A program made the position numbers and the translations under genes. This document shows positions 7,853 to 12,913 of a stretch of 12,913 bases of DNA, in pieces (within the stretch, counting starts at the first letter, position 1; each line of letters begins with the position of its first letter). Source of the stretch: an uncultured Clostridia bacterium (GTDB lineage: Bacteria > Bacillota > Clostridia > Christensenellales > Aristaeellaceae); NCBI GenBank assembly GCA_946409855.1, contig CAMJXZ010000055.1:1-12913 (forward strand), read 5' to 3'. The notes beneath the pieces are model-generated. The model made no database searches, was not told where the DNA came from, and worked only from the letters and a program-made list of their open reading frames with translations.

Positions 7853-8115
7853 TTGGGCCCCTCCTTCTCCGGATGCCTGTTCAGACCATTTTCCCGTCTT
7901 TCACGCGCACGGCTGCCTGCCAGTCGTCCTCGTACACGATGGTACGATCGTGTCTTATACTGATTTTCACCCAATCCATGCACATCTGTGGGCGTCTTTT
8001 GCGCCATCTTTGCGTCAGTCATCTTCACAAGGCTTTGACCACCGTTCACAAAGGCGTTCAAAGCCACCGTCGCGGCTGATAACGCCATGTTCGTGGGGAC
8101 TTCTACCGCCTTCAT
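7849..8115 (-). CDS. Doubtful small ORF overlapping the isomerase start (ATGA)
   Basis: An 88-codon frame from ATG at 8115 whose TGA overlaps the isomerase ATG by four bases, the classic coupling geometry. The first ~60 residues look protein-like (MALSAATVALNAFVNGG), whereas the last ~25 are Arg/Glu-rich and run through the isomerase ribosome binding site. There is no Shine-Dalgarno before 8115. One codon upstream lies an in-frame TAG that ends another 25-codon ORF (8196-8122). A second frame over the same bases (7979-7881) encodes a more natural-looking 32-residue C-terminus. This may be a relict or non-coding. Confidence 0.22.
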   Translation of the reverse strand: MKAVEVPTNMALSAATVALNAFVNGGQSLVKMTDAKMAQKTPTDVHGLGENQYKTRSYHRVRGRLAGSRARERRENGLNRHPEKEGPK

Positions 8116-8378
8116 CGCCTACTGGACTCGGCGGGATGCGTCCCTTCGGGTACGCTTTCGGATGCCTTCCTTGATCTGACGCAAAATCCATCCCATATCA
8201 GCACATGTTTTAGATAAAAATCAGATAGCAGGCCTCCTGATGACCCATGATCCTGCCGGTAACCAATCCGCGAATAATAGACAAGTCATTGCCGTGAACC
8301 TCTTCCATTTGGTTCTTTCAATGTGCGCTTATTTTCACTCTTGATAAATGGGCACTACAAAAATTCAATATGGATCAA
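7853..8378. other. Intergenic region upstream of the isomerase: short ORFs and hairpins
   Basis: A 526-bp spacer with no assured gene. Minus-strand short frames: 8308-8210 (32 aa, contains IIRGLVTGRIMGHQEACYL), 8196-8119 (25 aa, MGWILRQIKEGIRKR...), 8115-7849 (88 aa) and 7979-7881 (32 aa, ends TIVYEDDWQAAVRVKDG). None has a convincing ribosome binding site. Stems seen: GGCTTTGA / TCAAAGCC (8031-8038 / 8058-8065), GCGTCCC-TTC-GGG(T)ACGC (8138-8155) and CACGAT / ATCGTG (7935-7940 / 7947-7952). This mix fits a decayed gene or element, or a structured leader of the isomerase operon. Confidence 0.5.
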
Positions 8379-9569
8379 TTATTGATTTTCCAATTCTTTA
8401 ATCAGCAGTGCCATTTTTACATTATATTCACTGAGTGATACTTTCCAGTACTGATCATTGGTCAAAGACATGGTTGCCTCAACCAGCGAAGGCGAGTTCG
8501 TATCCAAATAAAAGTAAGCCGTATACAGCGGATGAGCCTGATACATAACCAACACATAATACTCCCCGACGCAGAAAGCAACGGCAGCAATGGCATCCTT
8601 CTTGCCGACTAATATTGGCTTTGTAAAATCGATATAAGGACTATTCACCTGATTTGTATATTCCAGCGACAGCAAGGCCGCCAGAACAGCCCGGTTCCCT
8701 GAAGTGGTGGTCATCTGCGTGGCGGAAGAAAGCTGATCAGAGATGGATTGCATCATTTTGCTCTTGAACACAATCGCGTCACTGAGGCCATTGCTGTTGA
8801 TCTTTGGCGTGGCCGTCCTCTTCGGCGTCGGCGTCCGCTTCGCCTGGCCGGGGGACTTCGTCGAGAAGGTGACCGCTTCCCGGACGGGATCCGCCGCGCC
8901 GGAGGACGTGCCGTCCAATGCGCTCACCTTCACCCGGCAGACCGGACGGACGCCCATATTTTCCTTATTGGCGCGCTTGGCCGTGGCCCCGCGGATGTAG
9001 ACAGAGCCGTCCGTATCCACGTAGGAAAACACGTCGCCGAACAGTTTGTACATGTCGCTCTTGGAGCGCAGCCAGTACCAGGCCCCGCCGGACACCCGGA
9101 CGTTTTTCCCCCGGGCGTACTGGGTCGGGGCGCTTTGGCGGGCGCTGTCGGAAGAGAAATAGCGCTCCGCCTCCTCCGCGTCCAGGATGAAGACGTAGTC
9201 CTGGGTGACGGTCTGCTTTCCCCGGTCGTCCGAATCGACGACCCGGGTGATAACTAGCGCGGCGCGTTCCCCGGCGGTGAATGCGGTGCTGATGAACGCG
9301 CCGTTCGCCCACTTTCTCAGGTCGCTGTTTTCCCAGTAGAGGGGGTTTTTGCTGCCGTAATCCATGGCGTCGATCACCTGCTCGGTGATCAGCAGCGCCT
9401 CATCGCCCTGCACATCCAGCACCAGCCAGCGGAGCGGGGCCTGTCCGCCGCCGACGGTCTGGGGATAGGTGCCGAAGGCAACGGTGTCACCCTTGCTGAG
9501 CGCCAGGGCGTTGGACGCGGCCAGCAGGGCCGCCAGCAGGACCAGCGTGCATACGAGCGTCTTTTTCAT
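8379..9569 (-). CDS. Exported DUF6273-like protein with an extra C-terminal domain
   Basis: A 396-residue protein. A signal peptide (MKKTLVCTLVLLAALLAASNALA) is probably cut after Ala23. Residues 27-215 follow the DUF6273 pattern: FGTYPQ (32-37), RWLVLDVQGDEALLIT, then YWENSDLRKWANGAF, AFTAGERAAL, WYWLRS (164-169) and VRPVCRV (208-213). This domain is common in exported Clostridial proteins and has no established function. A Thr/Pro/Lys linker (about 222-257, containing RTPTPKRTATPK) leads to a second domain of about 140 residues (258-396) that I do not recognise. The start at 9569 has GGAGG 8 nt upstream. GC is about 70% in the N-terminal half and about 35-50% after the linker, with the switch near 8800. 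The fold is probably extracellular. Confidence 0.82.
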   Translation of the reverse strand: MKKTLVCTLVLLAALLAASNALALSKGDTVAFGTYPQTVGGGQAPLRWLVLDVQGDEALLITEQVIDAMDYGSKNPLYWENSDLRKWANGAFISTAFTAGERAALVITRVVDSDDRGKQTVTQDYVFILDAEEAERYFSSDSARQSAPTQYARGKNVRVSGGAWYWLRSKSDMYKLFGDVFSYVDTDGSVYIRGATAKRANKENMGVRPVCRVKVSALDGTSSGAADPVREAVTFSTKSPGQAKRTPTPKRTATPKINSNGLSDAIVFKSKMMQSISDQLSSATQMTTTSGNRAVLAALLSLEYTNQVNSPYIDFTKPILVGKKDAIAAVAFCVGEYYVLVMYQAHPLYTAYFYLDTNSPSLVEATMSLTNDQYWKVSLSEYNVKMALLIKELENQ

Positions 9570-9720
9570 ACGGGATCCCTCCGGGCGGATGATGATGGGT
9601 GAACGGGAAACGGGGCGCGATGCAAAAACATGGGACGCAGGGCGGGGGAAAGGAGGCTACGCATTCCGTTCCGCCGGGCTGTGGCCGGGGCCTCCTGCTG
9701 CCGGAGCGTTCCGTCCCCCG

Positions 9721-9771
9721 GCAAAAAACCGGAATAAACCAGACAAAACCAACAAAAACCAAACCATAACC
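9721..9771. promoter_or_regulatory. Helically phased A-tracts, predicted curved DNA
   Basis: A-tracts of 6, 3, 4 and 5 bases each end in CC, at 9729, 9739, 9749 and 9759, an exact 10-bp period; two more ACC steps follow off-register at 9764 and 9770. A-tracts repeated at about the helical pitch bend DNA. The stretch lies about 160-200 bp upstream of the DUF6273 gene and directly before the ATCGAT tract. It may be a bending or UP-like element, or a decayed 10-bp tandem repeat. Confidence 0.55.
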
Positions 9772-9793
9772 GGAAAAACGTCTGTTTTTATAT

Positions 9794-9921
9794 GATATCG
9801 ATGATCCGTATCGATCGATATCGATGATCTATCGATGATATCGATATAGATAAGATAACGATACGATGATCATCATCATGATCGATCGGAACGCTATTTT
9901 TTTATTTTTTGATCCATCGAT
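9794..9921. repeat. Dense ATCGAT / GATATC / GATC palindrome tract
   Basis: Eight ATCGAT sites start at 9797, 9810, 9814, 9820, 9831, 9840, 9881 and 9916. GATATC occurs at 9794, 9817 and 9837. The 13-mer GATATCGATGATC is repeated at 9794 and 9817. Longer perfect palindromes are TATCGATCGATA (9809-9820) and GATGATCATC (9865-9874). T-runs interrupt the tract at 9895-9910 (TATTTTTTTATTTTTT). Nothing comparable exists elsewhere in the window. It is non-coding, 225-352 bp upstream of the DUF6273 gene and about 105-230 bp downstream of radA. Confidence 0.8.
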
Positions 9922-10025
9922 CCTTCACCGGTCATGATCAGGGAGAGAAGGACAGAAGGGAAGGATCAGCGGATGACCGGGGGAGCCGTTCCTGTCCCGG
10001 CGTCTTTTTTCGGCCGGGCGCCCGC

Positions 10026-11411
10026 TTATCGCCCGAACACGCCCAGCACCGCCATGGCCTGGGCGACGGTATCCACCGGGTGAAGGCGGATGTCCGGCTG
10101 GGCAGGCAGCTTTTTGACGCTGTCCCGGGGACAGACGATGTCGGTGAAGCCCAGGCGCGCGCACTCGGCGATGCGGCGGTCCAGGTGCGCGATGGCCCGC
10201 ACCTCGCCGGCCAGGCCCACCTCGCCCATGATGGCGGTGTCGGCGGGCAGCACGATATCCCGCAGGGAGGAGACCACCGCCATGCAGACCGCCAGGTCCG
10301 CCGCCGGCTCGCTCAGGGAGATACCGCCGGCCACGTTGATGTAGACGTCCTGGTTGAACAGCTTGAGCCCCGCGCGCTTTTCCAGTACCGCCAGCAGCAG
10401 CATGATCCGGGCGCTGTCCATGCCGTTGACGGTGCGCCGCGGGGCGGTGTAGTAGGACTGAGTGGCCAGCGCCTGAATGTCCACCAGCATCGGGCGGGAC
10501 CCTTCCATGGCACACAGCACGCAGGAGCCGCTGGCGTTTTTCGCCCGCTGGGAGAGCAGCGTCTCCGAGGGGTTGTCCACCGGCGTCATGCCCCGTTCCG
10601 TCATCTCAAACACGCCCAGCTCGTTGACCGAGCCGAAGCGGTTCTTGTTGGCGCGCAGCAGGCGGTATTCGTGCTGGTGATCCCCCTCGAAGGACAGCAC
10701 CACGTCCACCATGTGCTCCAGCACCCGGGGGCCGGCGATCGCCCCTTCCTTGGTGACATGCCCCACCAGCATGATGGTGCAGCCGCTGGTCTTGGCGTAG
10801 CGCATCAGAAGGGAGGCACATTCCCGGATCTGGCTGACCGAGCCCGGGGCGCTGGCCATGTCCGGCCGGTACATGGTCTGGATGGAATCGATCACGGCGC
10901 AGTCCGGCTGGATGGCGTTCAGCTTTTCCTCGATGGCGTCCATGGCGTTTTCCGCCAGCACCAGCATATTGGTCCGGTCCGCGGCCAGGCGGACGGCCCG
11001 CATCTTGACCTGGCGGGCGCTTTCCTCGCCCGTCACGTAGAGGACGCGTTTCCCGGCCCGGCTCAGGGCGCTGCAGACCTGCAGCAGCAGGGTGGATTTG
11101 CCGATGCCGGGCTCGCCGCCGAACAGCAGCAGCGCGCCGTCCACCAGCCCGCCGCCCAGCACCCGGTCCAGCTCGCTGATCCCGGTGGGGAAGTATTCCT
11201 GCTTTCCGGCCTCGATCTCATCGAAGGTCATGGCCCGGGAGCCGGTGCCGCCCCGCTGCCGGAGGGGCTTTTTTTCATGCTCCGCCGCCTGCGCCGCGGG
11301 GGCGCCTTCCTCCAGGGTGTTCCAGCTGCCGCACTCCGGGCACTGGCCGAACCATTTGGCGGTCTGCGCCCCGCAGACGGAGCAGGTATAGCTGAGCTTC
11401 GGTCTTGCCAT
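10026..11411 (-). CDS. radA: DNA repair protein RadA (Sms)
   Basis: A 461-residue protein of normal RadA length and domain order. It has an N-terminal C4 zinc finger (C10, C13, C24, C27), a RecA-like ATPase with Walker A GEPGIGKST (99-107) and Walker B around D175 (CAVIDSIQTM), the RadA signature KNRFG (256-260), and a C-terminal Lon-protease-like domain (about 300-461: VYINVAGGISLSEPAADLA, then GEVGLAGEVRAI). RadA is a cytoplasmic DnaB-like helicase that drives branch migration in recombination and processes recombination intermediates. The ATG at 11411 has AGAGGAT 8 nt upstream and begins right at the zinc finger. The frame continues to 11657 but only through the intergenic repeat. It stands alone, without the common disA or clpC neighbours. 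Confidence 0.97.
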   Translation of the reverse strand: MARPKLSYTCSVCGAQTAKWFGQCPECGSWNTLEEGAPAAQAAEHEKKPLRQRGGTGSRAMTFDEIEAGKQEYFPTGISELDRVLGGGLVDGALLLFGGEPGIGKSTLLLQVCSALSRAGKRVLYVTGEESARQVKMRAVRLAADRTNMLVLAENAMDAIEEKLNAIQPDCAVIDSIQTMYRPDMASAPGSVSQIRECASLLMRYAKTSGCTIMLVGHVTKEGAIAGPRVLEHMVDVVLSFEGDHQHEYRLLRANKNRFGSVNELGVFEMTERGMTPVDNPSETLLSQRAKNASGSCVLCAMEGSRPMLVDIQALATQSYYTAPRRTVNGMDSARIMLLLAVLEKRAGLKLFNQDVYINVAGGISLSEPAADLAVCMAVVSSLRDIVLPADTAIMGEVGLAGEVRAIAHLDRRIAECARLGFTDIVCPRDSVKKLPAQPDIRLHPVDTVAQAMAVLGVFGR

Positions 11412-11459
11412 GCATGTATCCTCTTTCGTTTTTGTGTTTGACGGGCGGGGGAAGGGGCG

Positions 11460-11671
11460 AACCTCATCCGTCACGCCTGCGGCGTGACACCTTCCCCAGT
11501 GGGGAAGGCCTTTGGGCCGGCTGCTCCAGATATTATCTTGCCGCTGACCTGCCAGAGAAGAAAGGCTTTCCCTCTGGGTGTCCGAGGCGCTTGGAAAACT
11601 GTCCTGCGGCCTGTTTTCAGCGAGAACGGGCCGGCAGGCCCCGGCGGTGGCTCGCAAGGCCGGATGAGGTT
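11460..11671. repeat. 212-bp element with 11-bp perfect inverted ends and the two-hairpin repeat
   Basis: AACCTCATCCG (11460-11470) and CGGATGAGGTT (11661-11671) are perfect inverted repeats. Inside the left end are hairpin 1 (TCACGCC-TGC-GGCGTGA, 11471-11487) and hairpin 2 (CCTTCCCC-AGT-GGGGAAGG, 11490-11508), as in the copy at 6574. The right end, read on the minus strand, is a decayed third copy (ACCTCATCCGGCC...GAGCCACC). It carries no ORF and lies entirely between the SH3b gene and radA. It could be a MITE-like unit, or two repeat copies in opposite orientation. Confidence 0.65.
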
Positions 11672-11748
11672 GAAATTCATGATCTGCCGCCTCATTGCCC
11701 GGTATGAACGTCCACGTACCCTGCCCCGATTATGCCATGATCAAAGGA

Positions 11749-11778
11749 TTGCGATTATCCGACATATGATGGTATAAT
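11749..11778 (+). promoter_or_regulatory. Consensus extended -10 promoter facing into the SH3b gene antisense
   Basis: TTGCGA (11749-11754), an 18-bp spacer and TGGTATAAT, an extended -10 with perfect TATAAT at 11773-11778. It points rightward into the 3' end of the minus-strand SH3b gene. The palindrome ACCCGCGCGGGT (11782-11793) sits at the expected transcription start. No plus-strand gene follows, so any product would be antisense RNA. Chance occurrence is possible. Confidence 0.35.
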
Positions 11779-11792
11779 AGAACCCGCGCGGG

Positions 11793-12821
11793 TCAGTCCC
11801 GGATCAGCGTGGCGTAGGAATTGGTCACGTAGCCCCGGGTGCCGTCTGGCAGCTCGATCAGGAACCAGCCGTTTTTGGAGACCCCGTAGCAGGGGTAGCT
11901 GGTCCCGGCCTTGGCGGAGCCCAGCTTGCGGGACTTGGTGCTGTCCTCCTCCCGGACGTTGACGTCCCCGCTCTTGCGGATGGTGACGGTGCCGATCCGG
12001 TAGGGGCCGGGGGTCGCCGTGGGTTTGACGGTGGGGACGCTCCGGGGCGCGGATGGATTCAGCTCGTACTCCGTCTGGAACAGGGGCAGGTCGCTGCCGG
12101 TCAGGTAGCCGGCGGCCCGGAAGGTGACGCGGGGGGCGGCGATATCGCCCAGCGCCTGCGCTTCCACCCTGTCCGGCACGTAGGCGACGGTGTGGGGCAG
12201 CACATCGCAGACCGTGGGCGCCTGATCCCCGCCCAGGGCGGTCAGGACAAAGCGCATCGGCCGGTCCGATTTGTTGAGCAGATACCATTCAAAGGTCAGG
12301 CCGGTTTGTTTGAGGACGGACGGGGCGTTCAGGCGGGTAAAAAACACGCCGGCGTTCTGGTCGTCGTAGGCGGCCACCGCCTGTTCCCCGTTTGAGAGAA
12401 AGCGGCGGACAGCCTTCTGTTCCCCCAGGGGGAAGATCGACAGCAGGCACTGCTCCGCCGGAGCCCCTTCGCGGGATACTTCCGCCCAGACCTCCACCGC
12501 TGTCAGGGAGCCGAGGGCTTCCTTCTGCCAGAGGACGCGCTTGCGGGCCGTCCGGCCCGGGGCCGCTTCCAGGGTGAAGGAGGTATCGGTGCATTCCCCG
12601 TCCAGCGCGACGTTGCGCACCAGCAGCACGGCAACGTCCTTCCCGGTGTTTTTGAAGGTCACGGTCAGCGCGGCGCGCAGGCCGCTGCTGGTCAGGACGG
12701 CGTTTACGGTATAATCGGTACCGGCGCAGTCAGCCGCGGTAGGCGTATCCTCCGCCCGAGCGGCGGGCAGCAGCAGGCACAGCGCAAGCAGGATCAGCAG
12801 ACATTTTTGTTTCATCGTCAC
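11793..12821 (-). CDS. Exported protein with C-terminal bacterial SH3 domain
   Basis: A 342-residue protein. A signal peptide (MTMKQKCLLILLALCLLLPAARA) is probably cut after Ala23. Residues about 30-255 are a beta-rich region with two apparent Ig-like or FN3-like halves (YTVNAVLTSSGLRAALTVTFKNTG; LTFEWYLLNKSDRPMRFVLTALGG), typical of extracellular spacers. A Pro/Thr linker (VPTVKPTATPGP, about 262-275) leads to an SH3b domain (278-342: DVNVREEDSTKSRKLG, then GWFLIELPDGTRGYVTNSYATLI). SH3b domains usually bind peptidoglycan, so this is likely a wall-associated protein; no catalytic domain is visible. The GTG at 12821 is preferred over the ATG at 12815 because AAGGGG lies 8 nt before GTG but 14 nt before ATG. 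The palindrome ACCCGCGCGGGT overlaps the stop and may weakly terminate. Confidence 0.85.
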   Translation of the reverse strand: MTMKQKCLLILLALCLLLPAARAEDTPTAADCAGTDYTVNAVLTSSGLRAALTVTFKNTGKDVAVLLVRNVALDGECTDTSFTLEAAPGRTARKRVLWQKEALGSLTAVEVWAEVSREGAPAEQCLLSIFPLGEQKAVRRFLSNGEQAVAAYDDQNAGVFFTRLNAPSVLKQTGLTFEWYLLNKSDRPMRFVLTALGGDQAPTVCDVLPHTVAYVPDRVEAQALGDIAAPRVTFRAAGYLTGSDLPLFQTEYELNPSAPRSVPTVKPTATPGPYRIGTVTIRKSGDVNVREEDSTKSRKLGSAKAGTSYPCYGVSKNGWFLIELPDGTRGYVTNSYATLIRD

Positions 12822-12861
12822 TGTTCAGTCCCCTTGTAAGAAGGATTAGACATGCATTGTT

Positions 12862-12911
12862 CTGCGGAGGGGGTGATCAGGGGGAACCTTCCCCCTGATT
12901 GTAATCCGCAG
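12862..12911. other. Nested hairpin upstream of the SH3b gene
   Basis: The outer stem is CTGCGGA / TCCGCAG (12862-12868 / 12905-12911). The inner stem is ATCAGGGGG / CCCCCTGAT (12876-12884 / 12891-12899) around AACCTT. It lies 40-90 bp before the SH3b start, at the window edge. It could terminate a gene lying further right, or act as a leader structure. The stretch has no T-run on the minus strand. Confidence 0.5.
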
Positions 12912-12913
12912 CG

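Larger units (their letters stand above)
9570..10025. other. Spacer between radA and the DUF6273 gene
   Basis: A 456-bp non-coding region upstream of the DUF6273 gene. From the DUF6273 side: a GC-rich leader (9570-9720) with AGGAGGC / GCCTCCT arms (9651-9657 / 9690-9696), the phased A-tracts, a weak hairpin AAAAAC-GTCT-GTTTTT (9774-9789), the ATCGAT tract and a T-rich stretch. Just past the radA stop is CCCGGC / GCCGGG (9996-10001 / 10013-10018), which could help end radA transcripts but lacks a following T-run on that strand. No confident -35/-10 pair was found. Confidence 0.55.

Noticed and set aside
9794..9940. GATC/AT-rich tract considered as a replication origin
   Set aside because: No DnaA boxes (TTATNCACA) and no dnaA, dnaN, repA or parAB gene nearby; radA and envelope genes are not origin neighbours.
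9909..11441. A 510-codon open frame on the plus strand opposite radA
   Set aside because: It is a shadow of the GC-rich radA gene; radA has its full set of motifs on the other strand.
11412..11657. An upstream extension of radA to 11657
   Set aside because: The extension runs through the intergenic hairpin repeat. The RadA zinc finger begins right after the ATG at 11411, which has a proper ribosome binding site.

Overview
This 12.9 kb window looks like a chromosomal segment of an anaerobic, gut- or rumen-type Bacillota (class Clostridia). The evidence is a BspA-like leucine-rich-repeat giant, a DUF6273-type exported protein, an SH3b-domain exported protein, a typical Firmicute radA, strong AGGAGG-like ribosome binding sites, and a CCTCATCCG / CCTTCCCC hairpin repeat of a kind I associate with gut Clostridia. 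Most genes are GC-rich, but there are sharp AT-rich islands inside two of them. The genus cannot be named from this sequence; an uncultured Christensenellales-like lineage is only a guess. No tRNA, rRNA, CRISPR array or intact insertion sequence is visible.

Left half, plus strand: a very large BspA-type repeat protein, cut off at its 5' end by the window edge (1-4140), then a class-C beta-lactamase-like serine hydrolase (4213-5343), then a LysR-type regulator (5356-6315) whose ribosome binding site overlaps the hydrolase stop codon. The last two are almost certainly one transcript.

Middle: a 480-bp convergent spacer (6316-6796) holds nested hairpins and one copy of the hairpin repeat. It separates the plus-strand genes from everything to the right, which is on the minus strand.

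Right half, minus strand, in order of transcription from the right edge: an exported SH3b protein (12821-11793); a spacer with a 212-bp inverted-repeat element and an outward-facing consensus promoter; radA (11411-10026); an unusual 456-bp spacer with helically phased A-tracts and a dense cluster of ATCGAT palindromes; an exported DUF6273-like protein that appears to be a two-part fusion (9569-8379); a 526-bp spacer with small ORFs and hairpins; an RpiB/LacA/LacB-family isomerase (7852-7208); and a small lipoprotein (7192-6797) 15 bp downstream of it.

Functionally this is mainly a cell-envelope neighbourhood (four exported or surface proteins), with one DNA-repair housekeeping gene and two metabolic or regulatory pairs. 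No known defence or mobile system is evident. The most unusual material is (i) four exactly 54-residue non-LRR modules inside the repeat protein, (ii) the phased A-tract plus ATCGAT tract at 9.72-9.92 kb, (iii) the GC break in the DUF6273 gene exactly at its linker, and (iv) the spacer upstream of the isomerase.
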